Part shown: positions 16,405-28,095 of the stretch, one piece after another
How the letters are laid out: every line of letters starts with the position of its first letter
How positions within the stretch are numbered: position 1 is the stretch's first letter
Source: Comamonadaceae bacterium CG12_big_fil_rev_8_21_14_0_65_59_15
GTDB lineage: Bacteria > Pseudomonadota > Gammaproteobacteria > Burkholderiales > Burkholderiaceae_C
NCBI GenBank assembly: GCA_002786915.1
Contig: PCUV01000003.1
Location: 1-41,123, forward strand
DNA: 41,123 nucleotides
Reading direction: 5' to 3'
Made by a program: the position numbers and the translations under genes
Notes under the pieces: generated by a model
Databases searched by the model: none
What the model saw: the letters and a program-made list of their open reading frames with translations, nothing else
What the model was told of the DNA's origin: nothing

Positions 16405-16880
16405 TTGTAGAACAAAAGCGCCACCGCGCGCGCTTCCATGGCCTGACCCTGGCCCACGGGTCCCATTTTTTCAGCCGTTTTGGCTTTCACGTTGACCTGA
16501 TCCACGGCGATGCCCAACACGTCGGCGATACGCTGGCGCATGGCCGTGATGTAGGGCATCAGCTTGGGCGCCTGCGCGATCACGGTGCTGTCCACGTTGC
16601 CAATTTCAAAGCTGCGCGCGCGCACCCGGCGTGCCGCCTCTTGCAGCAACACGCCAGAGTCGGCGCCCCTGAACTGGGGGTCGGTGTCCGGAAAATGCGT
16701 GCCAATGTCGCCCAGCGCAGCCGCCCCCAGCAGCGCGTCGGTAATGGCGTGCAACAGTGCATCGGCGTCTGAATGTCCGTCCAGCCCCAAATGAAAAGGC
16801 ACTTCGACGCCACCCAGCATCAGCTTGCGCCCGGGCACCAGCGCGTGAATGTCCCAACCCTCGCCGATTCTGAATGTCAT
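16401..16880 (-). CDS. ispF: 2-C-methyl-D-erythritol 2,4-cyclodiphosphate synthase
   Basis: Fifth enzyme of the MEP isoprenoid pathway, forming MEcPP with release of CMP; zinc-dependent homotrimer in the cytoplasm. It is 159 aa, standard length. The metal ligands D10, H12 (GEGWDIHAL) and H44 ([11 protein letters not shown]) are present, as are [11 protein letters not shown] and the C-terminal [15 protein letters not shown] block. It lies 21 bp after ispD on the same strand, the common ispDF arrangement. Confidence 0.97.
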   Translation of the reverse strand: MTFRIGEGWDIHALVPGRKLMLGGVEVPFHLGLDGHSDADALLHAITDALLGAAALGDIGTHFPDTDPQFRGADSGVLLQEAARRVRARSFEIGNVDSTVIAQAPKLMPYITAMRQRIADVLGIAVDQVNVKAKTAEKMGPVGQGQAMEARAVALLFYK

Positions 16881-16901
16881 GGTGCTGTCCTATGGGATGC
16901 G

Positions 16902-17627
16902 TTACAACTGGCGACTGAGCAGCACTGCTGCGGCAAGCTCAAAATCTTCCGGGTACGTCACCTTGAAATTTTGCGCGCTGCCCGCTACCAGTCTGGGCGC
17001 CAGCCCTAAGGCTTCAATGGCGCTGGATTCATCGGTAACCCCCTCGCCCGCCAGTTCCAGCGCTTCCAGCAAGCTGCCCAGGCGAAACATTTGCGGTGTT
17101 TGCGCCAGCCACTTGTCGGCGCGCGCCAGGGTGGCGCTGACGCGTCCATCGACGGCCACCTTCAGGGTATCTGGCAGTGGCAGTGCCAGTAAGCCGCCCA
17201 CATCGTCGTCCAGGCACGCGTCCAGCAACTGGTTGATCTGCGCGGGCGTGATCAAGCAGCGCGCGGCGTCGTGCACCAACACCCAGTCGTGCGCCACCGC
17301 GCCTTCTTCTTGCAACGTATTGAGTCCATTAAAAACGCTTGTAGCCCTTGTGGAACCTCCGCAAGCAGCTACGATAAATGAAGCATTCTGCACCTGTTCC
17401 GACTGAAAAAACGTATCCTGCGGCGACACCACCACCAGCGTCTGGTCGATGCGCGCCACCTCTTCAAAAGCCTGCAAGGTGTGCAGCACCATCGGCTGGC
17501 CAGCCAGCATCTGGTACTGTTTGGGCCCGGCCGCCCCCGCGCGCGAACCGGTACCGGCGCAGGGGATCAGCGCCCAACAGCGTGGGCAAGCAGCAGGCGC
17601 AAGAGAGATGTCGGTCAGTTCGGTCAT
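16902..17627 (-). CDS. ispD: 2-C-methyl-D-erythritol 4-phosphate cytidylyltransferase
   Basis: Third enzyme of the MEP pathway, making CDP-methylerythritol from MEP and CTP. It is 241 aa from the ATG giving MTELTDIS; the longer in-frame ORF upstream overlaps the divergent mfd promoter region. The nucleotide-binding motif is [20 protein letters not shown], with [11 protein letters not shown] and the ending [15 protein letters not shown] also typical. The insertion [10 protein letters not shown] near the N-terminus contains two cysteines. DNA coding residues about 82-101 ([15 protein letters not shown]) is AT-richer than its surroundings and matches the 50-bp repeat (copy 5). Confidence 0.96.
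   Translation of the reverse strand: MTELTDISLAPAACPRCWALIPCAGTGSRAGAAGPKQYQMLAGQPMVLHTLQAFEEVARIDQTLVVVSPQDTFFQSEQVQNASFIVAACGGSTRATSVFNGLNTLQEEGAVAHDWVLVHDAARCLITPAQINQLLDACLDDDVGGLLALPLPDTLKVAVDGRVSATLARADKWLAQTPQMFRLGSLLEALELAGEGVTDESSAIEALGLAPRLVAGSAQNFKVTYPEDFELAAAVLLSRQL
17327..17384 (-). repeat. 50-bp interspersed repeat, copy 5 (inside ispD)
   Basis: On the minus strand GTAGCTGCTTGCGG is followed after a short stretch by ACAAGGGCTACAAGCG and TTTTTAATGGACTCAA. The sense strand of the element is the coding strand of ispD, so the frame differs from copies 1-3. It covers a conserved IspD motif, so chance similarity plus codon choice cannot be excluded. Confidence 0.5.
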
Positions 17628-17658
17628 GGTTGCGCTGCATTCTAGAATCGACGCTGTC

Positions 17659-17686
17659 ACACCCTGCCCATGCTTGAGCAGGGTGT
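17659..17686. promoter_or_regulatory. Inverted repeat between divergent ispD and mfd
   Basis: ACACCCTGC and GCAGGGTGT form perfect 9-bp arms around a 10-base loop in the 112-bp divergent spacer, 53 bp before the mfd ATG. It could be an operator or a 5'-UTR hairpin. No T-tract follows, so a terminator is unlikely. Confidence 0.4.
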
Positions 17687-17739
17687 TGGCGTTTTCGCTG
17701 TTTATTCCAATTCTCTGCCCCCAAGCCCACCCACTGCGC

Positions 17740-20700
17740 ATGGATTTACCCAAACTGACCCCTGGCCAGCGCTACACCCTACCCCAGCCGCCGGGTTCCG
17801 CTGACGCTTTGCTGCTGGCGCGCTTAGCCGTTCGCGACAAAGCCGCAGGGCGGGTTACCGCCATCGTCAGCGCCGACGCGCTGGATGCGCAACGCCTGCA
17901 AGACGAGCTGACTTTTTTTGCCCCTGAGCTGCGCTGTGTGCTGTTTCCGGACTGGGAAACGCTGCCCTACGACACGTTTTCGCCGCACCAGGATTTGATC
18001 AGCGAACGGCTGGCCACGCTGTGGCGCATCAGCCAGCATGACCATGACACGGGTGCCGACGTGGTGCTGGTGCCCGCGACCACCGCGCTGTACCGGCTGG
18101 CGTCGCCGAGCTTTCTGGCGGGCACCACGTTTCACTTCAAGGTCAAGCAGCGCCTGAACGACGCCAAGCTCAAGGCGCAACTCACACTGGCGGGCTACAA
18201 CCACGTCAGCCAGGTCGTGAGCCCCGGCGAATACGCGGTGCGCGGCGGGCTGATCGACCTGTTTCCGATGGGCAGCCCGGTACCCTACCGCATTGACCTG
18301 TTTGACGACGAAATCGACTCGATCCGCAGCTTTGACCCCGACAGCCAGCGCAGCCTGTACCCGGTGCCCGAGGTACGCCTGCTGCCCGGGCGCGAGTTTC
18401 CGATGGACGAGGCCGCGCAAACACGCTTTAGAAGCCGCTGGCGCGAGCTGCTTGAAGGCGATCCGACGCGCAGCCGCATCTACAAAGACATGGGCAATGG
18501 GGTGGCCACGGCGGGCATCGAGTACTACCTCCCGTTGTTTTTTGAAGCCACAGCCACCGTGTTTGACTACCTGGGTGATGCTGCCACCGTGGTGTTGCAT
18601 GGCGAGTTGGAACCCGTGTTTAGCCACTTTTGGCAAGACACGCGCGAACGCTATCGGCTGGTGCAAGGTGTACCGGAACACCCGGTGCTGCCGCCAGAGG
18701 CGCTGTTTTTAAGCGCCGAGCAGTTTTACACGCGCGTCAAGCAGCACGCGCAACTGGCTCTGCGACCGCCCCCTGGCGCCTATGCCGAGTTTGAGGCGCT
18801 GCCAACCTTGACGGTGACACGCGGCGCAGACGACCCGCTGGCAGCGCTCAAGCGCCACATGCGCAACACGCAGCAGCGTGTGCTGGTGCTGGCCGACAGC
18901 GATGGCAGGCGCGCCAGCTTGCTCGACTTTTTGCGCAACGGCGGCATCGACGTACCAAGCTTCGATGCGCTGGCCGAGTTTCAGGCCAGCGACGAAAAAG
19001 CTGGCATCGCCACCGCTGCGCTAGCGCAGGGTTTTGCCTGGCTTGAAGCCGGCCTCGACCTGATCACCGAAGCCGAGCTGTTTGCCGCCAGCCCCACGGT
19101 GCGCAGGCGTAAAAAGCAGGAAGCCACCAGCGACGTTGAGGCGCTCATCAAAGACCTGGCCGAGCTGAAAGTGGGCGACCCGGTGGTGCACAGCGCGCAC
19201 GGCATTGGCCGCTACCAGGGCTTGGTTCATCTTGATATTGGAAATAAATTACCCAATGGTGAAAATGAGATACAAGAGTTTCTTCATCTAGAGTATGCAG
19301 ACAAAGCGGTGCTCTATGTGCCGGTGAGCCAGTTACACCTAATCAGCCGCTACACCGGCGTCAGCTCTGACGAAGCCCCCTTGCACAGGCTGGGCAGCGG
19401 CCAGTGGGAAAAAGCCAAGCGCAAGGCAGCCGAGCAGGTGCGCGACACCGCCGCTGAGCTGCTCAACATTTACGCCCGGCGTGCGGCGCGCGAAGGCCAT
19501 GCCTTCAGGTACAGCCCGGGCGACTACGAAGCCTTTGCCAAAGACTTTGGCTTTGAAGAAACGCCCGACCAGGCCGCCGCCATCCACGCTGTGATTCAGG
19601 ACATGATCAGCCCGCGCCCGATGGACCGCTTGGTGTGCGGCGACGTGGGCTTTGGCAAGACCGAAGTGGCCTTGCGCGCCGCGTTTGTAGCGGTGCTGGG
19701 CGGCAAGCAGGTCGCCTTCTTGGCACCGACCACCTTGCTGGCCGAGCAGCATTACCAGACGCTGGTGGACCGCTTTGCCAAATGGCCGGTCAAGGTGGCC
19801 GAGATGAGCCGCTTCCGCTCGGCCAAGGAAATTAGCTCCGCACTTAAGGGCCTGGGCGACGGCAGCGTCGACATTGTGGTGGGCACGCACAAGCTCTTGA
19901 GCCAGAAAACCGAGTTCAAGAACCTGGGTTTGCTCATCATCGACGAGGAACACCGCTTTGGCGTGCGCCACAAAGAGGCGATGAAAGCGCTGCGCGCCGA
20001 AGTCGATGTACTTACGCTCACCGCCACCCCCATCCCGCGCACACTGGGCATGGCGCTCGAAGGCCTGCGGGATCTCTCCGTGATTGCCACCGCGCCGCAG
20101 CGCCGCCTGGCCATCAAGACCTTTGTGCGCAGCGAAAACAACGGCGTGATCCGCGAGGCCGTGCTGCGCGAGCTCAAGCGCGGCGGGCAGGTCTATTTTT
20201 TGCACAATGAGGTGGAAACCATCGAAAACCGCCGCGCCAAGCTTGAAGAGTTATTGCCCGAAGCGCGCATCGCCGTGGCGCACGGACAGATGGCCGAGCG
20301 GCAGTTGGAAGCCGTGATGCGCGACTTTGTGGCGCAGCGCAGCAACCTGCTGCTGTGCTCGACCATCATTGAAACCGGCATCGACGTACCCACCGCCAAC
20401 ACCATTGTGATGAGCCGCGCCGACAAGTTTGGCCTGGCGCAATTGCACCAGTTGCGCGGGCGCGTCGGGCGCAGCCACCACCAGGCCTACGCCTACCTGC
20501 TGGTGCCCGACCTGGAAGGCCTGACCAAGCAGGCGCAACAGCGCCTGGACGCGATTCAGAGCATGGAAGAACTCGGCAGCGGTTTTTACCTGGCCATGCA
20601 CGACCTGGAAATCCGCGGCGCGGGCGAGGTACTGGGCGACAACCAGAGCGGCAACATGATGGAGGTGGGTTTTCAGCTTTACAACGAGATGCTGGCCGAA

Positions 20701-21207
20701 GCGGTGCGCAGCCTCAAAGCCGGCCACGAGCCCGACCTGATGGCACCGCTGCACGCCACTACCGAAATCAACCTGCATGCCCCCGCCCTGCTACCTGATG
20801 ACTACTGCGGCGACGTGCAGTTGCGCCTGAGCTTTTACAAAAAACTGGCCACAGCCAAAAGCACCGACGCCATTGACCGGCTTATGGAAGAACTGATCGA
20901 CCGCTTTGGCAAACTGCCCGCGCAAGCGCAAACGCTAGTGGACACGCATCGCCTGCGCGTGCTCAGCGAACCCTACGGCGTGACCAAGGTGGATGCCGCG
21001 CCAGCCGTGATCAGCATCACGTTCAAGAAAAATCCGCCGATTGATGCGCTGAAAATCATCGGGTTGATCCAGAAAAACAAGCACATCAGACTCGCGGGCA
21101 ACGAAAAATTACGCATCGAGCGCGCCCTGCCTGAGGCAAAAGACCGCGCGCAGATGGTGCGAGATGTGCTGCGCAATCTGGGGCAACCGGTGACGGAAAC
21201 GCAATAA
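17740..21207 (+). CDS. mfd: Transcription-repair coupling factor
   Basis: Superfamily 2 translocase that removes RNA polymerase stalled at DNA lesions and recruits UvrA. It is 1155 aa from the ATG giving [12 protein letters not shown] (E. coli: 1148). The longer upstream frame crosses ispD and is rejected. Domain order: UvrB-like region (1 to about 340), RNA polymerase interaction domain starting near 476 ([18 protein letters not shown]), helicase motor with Walker A K640 in [17 protein letters not shown] box at D735, motif [11 protein letters not shown], and the TRCF C-terminal domain. A 75-bp AT-rich patch at about 19228-19302 falls in the polymerase-interaction domain and its codons differ sharply from the rest of the gene. 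Confidence 0.98.
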   Translation: MDLPKLTPGQRYTLPQPPGSADALLLARLAVRDKAAGRVTAIVSADALDAQRLQDELTFFAPELRCVLFPDWETLPYDTFSPHQDLISERLATLWRISQHDHDTGADVVLVPATTALYRLASPSFLAGTTFHFKVKQRLNDAKLKAQLTLAGYNHVSQVVSPGEYAVRGGLIDLFPMGSPVPYRIDLFDDEIDSIRSFDPDSQRSLYPVPEVRLLPGREFPMDEAAQTRFRSRWRELLEGDPTRSRIYKDMGNGVATAGIEYYLPLFFEATATVFDYLGDAATVVLHGELEPVFSHFWQDTRERYRLVQGVPEHPVLPPEALFLSAEQFYTRVKQHAQLALRPPPGAYAEFEALPTLTVTRGADDPLAALKRHMRNTQQRVLVLADSDGRRASLLDFLRNGGIDVPSFDALAEFQASDEKAGIATAALAQGFAWLEAGLDLITEAELFAASPTVRRRKKQEATSDVEALIKDLAELKVGDPVVHSAHGIGRYQGLVHLDIGNKLPNGENEIQEFLHLEYADKAVLYVPVSQLHLISRYTGVSSDEAPLHRLGSGQWEKAKRKAAEQVRDTAAELLNIYARRAAREGHAFRYSPGDYEAFAKDFGFEETPDQAAAIHAVIQDMISPRPMDRLVCGDVGFGKTEVALRAAFVAVLGGKQVAFLAPTTLLAEQHYQTLVDRFAKWPVKVAEMSRFRSAKEISSALKGLGDGSVDIVVGTHKLLSQKTEFKNLGLLIIDEEHRFGVRHKEAMKALRAEVDVLTLTATPIPRTLGMALEGLRDLSVIATAPQRRLAIKTFVRSENNGVIREAVLRELKRGGQVYFLHNEVETIENRRAKLEELLPEARIAVAHGQMAERQLEAVMRDFVAQRSNLLLCSTIIETGIDVPTANTIVMSRADKFGLAQLHQLRGRVGRSHHQAYAYLLVPDLEGLTKQAQQRLDAIQSMEELGSGFYLAMHDLEIRGAGEVLGDNQSGNMMEVGFQLYNEMLAEAVRSLKAGHEPDLMAPLHATTEINLHAPALLPDDYCGDVQLRLSFYKKLATAKSTDAIDRLMEELIDRFGKLPAQAQTLVDTHRLRVLSEPYGVTKVDAAPAVISITFKKNPPIDALKIIGLIQKNKHIRLAGNEKLRIERALPEAKDRAQMVRDVLRNLGQPVTETQ

Positions 21208-21592
21208 CATGACCCGCTGGATCACCGTGTTTTCCTCCTAAGGGATGCGGAAAGTGCAAATGTCCCGTTTATGGCGAGTGCTGACAGGAGGCAGTGCTAG
21301 GCGCAAAGCGCGCCGTGCAGCTCGGCTGCACAAACGATTTGCAACGACGCAATGCGCCTGGCATTGCCGCCAGAAATGGGATATTTGTGATTTCCGCATC
21401 CCTAAGTGCTCGACCGAAAAGCAACAATCAACATGTATCTGCCGCGCTGACGTGCTTGTAGAAACGATCAACACCTCCTGCGGCAGACAAACTCGATGTT
21501 CAGGCCTGTCCCCTTAAAATCCGGTCAATTTCCCTCTTGACACACACAACGCCATCTCCCCGGATGCCGTTTGCCAATATCTGCACACACCC
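21208..21592. other. mfd-valS intergenic region
   Basis: This 385-bp gap holds no gene. Bases 21242-21402 are a foldback MITE. After it, 21403-21592 contains no clear ORF. A TTGACA at 21537-21542 is a possible valS -35 box, but 17 bases downstream only CCGGAT is found, so the promoter is not convincing. The CCTGTCCCC at 21507-21515 resembles one arm of the GGGACAGA palindromes without a partner. Confidence 0.6.
21242..21402. mobile_element. Foldback MITE with 34-bp terminal inverted repeats
   Basis: The left terminus (21242-21275) begins GGGATGCGGAAA and the right terminus (21369-21402) is its inverse; 28 of 34 positions pair, and the first 12 are perfect. The outside bases are TAA on both sides (21239-21241 and 21403-21405), a likely 3-bp target duplication. 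The inside is also palindromic: CAGTGC.AGGCGCA pairs with its inverse near 21345-21366, and the apex is GTGCAGC-TCG-GCTGCAC at 21315-21331, almost exactly at the element's centre. There is no coding capacity. A 3-bp TNA duplication would fit an IS5-family (IS1031-type) source, but the terminal sequence does not let me name one. Confidence 0.85.
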
Positions 21593-24712
<3,120 letters not shown>

Positions 24713-24737
24713 GAAACTACCCTGGGGTGCCACGACA

Positions 24738-24758
24738 CGACACCAGAGCATGGTGTCG
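24738..24758. terminator. Candidate bidirectional terminator between valS and tusA
   Basis: CGACACCA and TGGTGTCG are perfect 8-bp arms around the loop GAGCA, placed in the 77-bp gap between convergent genes. Neither side has a strong T-tract, so termination efficiency is doubtful. Confidence 0.45.
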
Positions 24759-24789
24759 CACAGCCCTAAATAAGCTGGTACCGGTGGAC

Positions 24790-25017
24790 TCAGCGGCGCC
24801 GCAGCACGTGGATGTAGTTGGTGGCAAAGGTTTGCTGTTCCAGCAGCTCATTGCCGGTCTGCTTGGCAAACGCCTGAAAGTCTTTGACTGACCCCGCGTC
24901 GGTGGCAATCACCTTCAGGGTTTGTCCGCTTTGCATGTCGCTGAGCGCCTTTTTGGCCTTAAGGATGGGCAACGGGCAGTTCAAGCCACTGGTGTCAATT
25001 TCTTTGTCGGTTTGCAT
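24790..25017 (-). CDS. tusA: TusA/SirA-family sulfur carrier protein
   Basis: A 75-aa sulfur-transfer protein of the TusA (YhhP/SirA) family; these carry persulfide sulfur for tRNA thiolation, molybdenum cofactor or other sulfur routes. The family signature GLNCPLPILKAKKAL is intact with the persulfide cysteine C14. An AGGA ribosome site precedes the ATG. It lies 27 bp downstream of cysM on the same strand, so both probably share a transcript, linking it to cysteine/sulfur metabolism. Whether it is the tRNA-thiolation TusA or a paralogue cannot be told from sequence alone. Confidence 0.9.
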   Translation of the reverse strand: MQTDKEIDTSGLNCPLPILKAKKALSDMQSGQTLKVIATDAGSVKDFQAFAKQTGNELLEQQTFATNYIHVLRRR

Positions 25018-25044
25018 GGTCTGGTCCTGAAAAAATAGCGGGCA

Positions 25045-25947
25045 TCATGCCGGAAAAACGCCGGTGGACAGGTAGCGGTCGCCCCGGTCGCACACAATGA
25101 AAACAATGGTTGCCTTGCGTACGGTTTGGGCCAATTCTTGCGCCACCCAGCAAGCCCCTGCAGCAGAAATGCCGGCAAAAATGCCTTCATCGCGCGCCAG
25201 CTGACGGCACATCTCTTCGGCATTTTCCTGGCTCACGTAGCGCAGTTCATCCACATGGCTGGGGTCGTAAATCTTGGGCAGATAGGCCTGTGGCCACTTG
25301 CGGATGCCCGGAATGCGCGAACCCTCGGTAGGCTGCACACCGATGATCTTGATCGCCGGGTTCTTCTTCTTGAGGTATTGCGACACACCGGTAATGGTGC
25401 CGGTGGTCCCCATCGCGCTCACAAAATGCGTCACCTTGCCCTTGGTTGCTTGCCAAATCTCTGGGCCGGTGGTCTCAACGTGGATGCGCGGGTTGTCTGC
25501 ATTTGCAAACTGGTCCAGCACATAGCCCTTGCCTTCGCGCGCCATCTGATCGGCCAGGTCACGCGCGTACTCCATGCCGCCACTCTTGGGCGTCAGGATC
25601 AGCTCAGCGCCAAAGGCCTTCATGGTCTGTGCGCGCTCAATTGACAGGTCTTCGGGCATCACCAGCACCATGCGGTAACCCTTGACGGCTGCTGCCATCG
25701 CCAGCGCGATACCCGTGTTGCCAGAGGTGGCCTCGATCAGCGTGTCGCCCGGGTGAATGTCACCGCGTTCCTGCGCCCGAGCGATCATTGAAAACGCCGC
25801 CCGGTCCTTGACCGAGCCTGCGGGGTTGTTGCCTTCGAGCTTGCCCAAAATCACGTTGCCGTGCGCGGCACAAGCTTCGGCGCCAACGCGTTGCAATCGC
25901 GCCAGCGGCGTGTTACCGATCAGGTCTTCAATGGTTGGATAGTTCAT
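25045..25947 (-). CDS. cysM: Cysteine synthase B (O-acetylserine sulfhydrylase, CysM type)
   Basis: PLP enzyme making cysteine from O-acetylserine and sulfide or thiosulfate. It is 300 aa from ATG (MNYPTIEDLIGNTPL); a GTG three codons upstream is an alternative. The PLP lysine is K47 in NNPAGSVKDRAAF, the substrate loop is EATSGNTGIALA and the phosphate-binding loop is SAMGTTGTITG. The ending CDRGDRYLSTGVF and the length close to 300 favour CysM over CysK. The gene is divergent from tRNA-Leu and leads the cysM-tusA pair. Confidence 0.93.
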   Translation of the reverse strand: MNYPTIEDLIGNTPLARLQRVGAEACAAHGNVILGKLEGNNPAGSVKDRAAFSMIARAQERGDIHPGDTLIEATSGNTGIALAMAAAVKGYRMVLVMPEDLSIERAQTMKAFGAELILTPKSGGMEYARDLADQMAREGKGYVLDQFANADNPRIHVETTGPEIWQATKGKVTHFVSAMGTTGTITGVSQYLKKKNPAIKIIGVQPTEGSRIPGIRKWPQAYLPKIYDPSHVDELRYVSQENAEEMCRQLARDEGIFAGISAAGACWVAQELAQTVRKATIVFIVCDRGDRYLSTGVFPA

Positions 25948-25961
25948 AGGTCGCACTGTGC

Positions 25962-25967
25962 CATAAT
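25962..25967 (+). promoter_or_regulatory. Candidate -10 box for tRNA-Leu
   Basis: CATAAT lies 18 bases before the mature 5' end of the tRNA. No good -35 box is seen at normal spacing, so support is limited to position and the -10 match. Confidence 0.35.
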
Positions 25968-25984
25968 TCGCGCTCTTTCAACCC

Positions 25985-26069
25985 GCCCGGGTGGTGAAAT
26001 TGGTAGACGCAGGGGACTCAAAATCCCCCGGAGAAATCCGTGCCGGTTCGATTCCGGCCCCGGGCACCA
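25985..26069 (+). tRNA. tRNA-Leu, anticodon CAA
   Basis: The 85-nt gene folds as a class II tRNA. The acceptor arms GCCCGGG and CCCGGGC pair perfectly, followed by A and an encoded CCA. The anticodon stem GGGGA/TCCCC encloses CTCAAAA, giving anticodon CAA at 26019-26021 for UUG codons. The long variable arm and the T arm (GCCGG-TTCGATT-CCGGC) are clear. Confidence 0.95.
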
Positions 26070-26105
26070 AGACAATGGTCTTACCGAACATCATAGCCTT
26101 TCATC

Positions 26106-26140
26106 ACCCGCACGCTCGCAAGCGTAGCGGGTTTTTCTTT
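26106..26140 (+). terminator. Rho-independent terminator after tRNA-Leu
   Basis: ACCCGC.ACGCT pairs with AGCGTAGCGGGT (one bulge) across a four-base loop and is followed by TTTTTCTTT. It lies 37 bases after the tRNA CCA. Confidence 0.8.
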
Positions 26141-26401
26141 GCCTTGTTCGGCCACCATCGGTCAAGTCGTATCATCAGTGCTGAATTTTTCTACTTTTTC
26201 GATCGTATCAGCCAAGCACCAACACGCCAGTTGCAACAAGATACAGTTAAGGGGAATCTATGGCACGGACAGATGGCAGATGGCAACCCGCACAACGCCA
26301 AACATGGCAATGATTGAATAGGTATCCTTTTGCTGAGCAGCATTGTCTTTCGTCGTCACACTCACAGCCGACATCGCGCTGCTGCAATAACCCACCCAGC
26401 C
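26141..26401. other. Spacer between tRNA-Leu terminator and FimV-like gene
   Basis: No recognisable gene. A 17-codon ORF at 26260-26313 (MARTDGRWQPAQRQTWQ) has an AAGGGG ribosome site at good spacing and could be a leader peptide or chance. The region is AT-richer around 26160-26250. No convincing promoter pair was found. Confidence 0.4.
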
Positions 26402-28084
26402 ATGCACCACGCCTTGAATTTCAGGCAGATTTTGACTGGATTTTTTCTGCTCGGGGTCACCCTGGGTTGCGGCGCGCTCAGTCTGGGTTCCGCACAGGGT
26501 ACCGTCTGGCTGGGACAACCGATCGATCTGCGCATTCAGATCAAGATCAATCCGGGCGACGACGCAGCGGCACTGTGTTTTACGGCGAACCTGTTTCATG
26601 CAGACGCCCGCGTCAGCGGCGAACAGGTCCGGTTGAGTATCGAGCCAGGCGGATCCGCGGACGAGGTGTCGCTGCGGCTGCGTTCGGCTGCATTGGTCGA
26701 TGAACCCGTCGTCACCATCGTTCTGAAAGCTGGCTGCGTGCAGCCCGTCACCCGTCGCTATGTGCTGCTGGCGGACGTTCCTGCCGATGGCGCAATTTTG
26801 CCGCCGATGCCAGAGGCTGACGCCCGGCCCCAGGTTGACACCAAAACCCATAAAAATCCAGTCAGGCCATCGGCACCACGGCTTGCCAACCAGTCAACCA
26901 CCGCAAGTGCGGCTGTTGCACCAGCCCCGGTCGCGTCCGCCCCTGTCGTGGCGAGCATCGTGCGCACGCAACGGTCGGGTCGATTGGGAGTCAAGCCACA
27001 CCTGAAGCTCGACCCCCTGAAATTCACGGTTGAACGTGAGCTTGTTTTGCGTAGTTCAACCGAACTGTTAACGCTACCGACGCAAGATGCCTCCGAGCGG
27101 GCGCAGGCGGCCGCGTTGTGGCGTGCCATCAACGCGGCCCCCGAAGACATACTTCTTACTGTGCGGCAGTTTCAGTCGCTACAGTCCGAAGCTACCGCGC
27201 TAAAGATGCAGAATCAGAAAAATGAAGCGGCCGTTGCCGACCTGGCAGCGCGCCAGCAGAGTGCTCTGACCGAGCGCTATAGCGGTGCTCTCGTGTTCGG
27301 CTTGCTGGTTGCGCTGGTTGCGGCGGCGGGGGCTGCCGCCTATTTCTGGCGCGCCAGACGCGATCTGCGTCAACCGCCTTGGTGGCAAGCCGGCCGCGAC
27401 CCGGTCGACGAGCTTGAAACGAACGCCGGTCTTGCCCGCACAACAAACCCGATGGCGCCTTCGGCAACGCGTGGGGCACCCGGAGCGGTTAATCTGCACA
27501 CCGCCGCAACCATGCCGAGTGAGGGGAGCGGCCAAGAGCGTGCCGCAGGGGCGTCCACAAGCGGGCCGAACGCCATGGCTGGTGCCCATTTTCAAACCCG
27601 TCTGACTGAAAGCAACCGGGCGGTCAAGATGGATGAACTGCTGGATATCCAGCAGCAGGCAGACTTCTACATCTCGTTCGACCAGCACGATCAGGCCGTT
27701 GCCATTCTGCAAAATTACCTTACCAAAACAACCGACACTCCTGCCCTGATCTACCTTGATTTGCTGTCGCTCTATCACCTGCAGGGGCGGGAGCCGGACT
27801 ACGACCTGGTGCGCCAGCAGTTCAGTCAAAACTTTGTTGCGCAAATTCCCGAATTTTCAGATTTCGGACAGTGGTCACGCGACCTGGAATCGTATCAAAG
27901 CGCCCTATCGCAAATCGTTGTGCTCTGGCCTTCGGAAAACGTCCTGTATTTCATTGAAGAGTTGATGTTCCAAAAGCCAGGCCAAGACAACCCCGTGTTT
28001 ACGCTTGCGGCGTATCGCGAACTGCTGTTGCTTTACGTCATTGCACGGGAAGTGATCCATTCAGGTGTTGGGCGTGATTCATGA
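26402..28084 (+). CDS. FimV-like type IV pilus-associated membrane protein
   Basis: A 560-aa protein from the ATG giving MHHALNFRQILTG; the frame is open 24 codons further upstream but the signal peptide begins here. It has a signal peptide (hydrophobic about 9-26), a beta-rich FimV-type N-terminal region beginning LGQPIDLRIQIKI, a Pro/Ala linker, a short coiled-coil-like segment (EATALKMQNQKNEAAVADLA), one transmembrane helix at about 293-317, and a cytoplasmic C-terminal TPR-like domain (MDELLDIQQQADFYISFDQH). The architecture, rather than a single motif, supports FimV family membership; these proteins organise polar pilus or peptidoglycan-linked assemblies. It converges with the GspE/PilB-type ATPase with only 11 bp between stops, consistent with a shared pilus/secretion role. 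Confidence 0.75.
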   Translation: MHHALNFRQILTGFFLLGVTLGCGALSLGSAQGTVWLGQPIDLRIQIKINPGDDAAALCFTANLFHADARVSGEQVRLSIEPGGSADEVSLRLRSAALVDEPVVTIVLKAGCVQPVTRRYVLLADVPADGAILPPMPEADARPQVDTKTHKNPVRPSAPRLANQSTTASAAVAPAPVASAPVVASIVRTQRSGRLGVKPHLKLDPLKFTVERELVLRSSTELLTLPTQDASERAQAAALWRAINAAPEDILLTVRQFQSLQSEATALKMQNQKNEAAVADLAARQQSALTERYSGALVFGLLVALVAAAGAAAYFWRARRDLRQPPWWQAGRDPVDELETNAGLARTTNPMAPSATRGAPGAVNLHTAATMPSEGSGQERAAGASTSGPNAMAGAHFQTRLTESNRAVKMDELLDIQQQADFYISFDQHDQAVAILQNYLTKTTDTPALIYLDLLSLYHLQGREPDYDLVRQQFSQNFVAQIPEFSDFGQWSRDLESYQSALSQIVVLWPSENVLYFIEELMFQKPGQDNPVFTLAAYRELLLLYVIAREVIHSGVGRDS

Positions 28085-28095
28085 CCGCAGGCGAA

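Noticed and set aside
19806..19850. Repeat-like stretch in mfd (GAAATTAGCTCCGCACTTAAGGG)
   Set aside because: Only scattered matches to the repeat and it needs gaps; below the level of the seven accepted copies.
21537..21565. TTGACA as a valS promoter
   Set aside because: The -35 box is perfect but the base string at -10 (CCGGAT) is too poor to call a promoter.
25991..26317. 108-codon ORF starting in the tRNA-Leu gene
   Set aside because: It overlaps the tRNA and its terminator and has no recognisable protein features.
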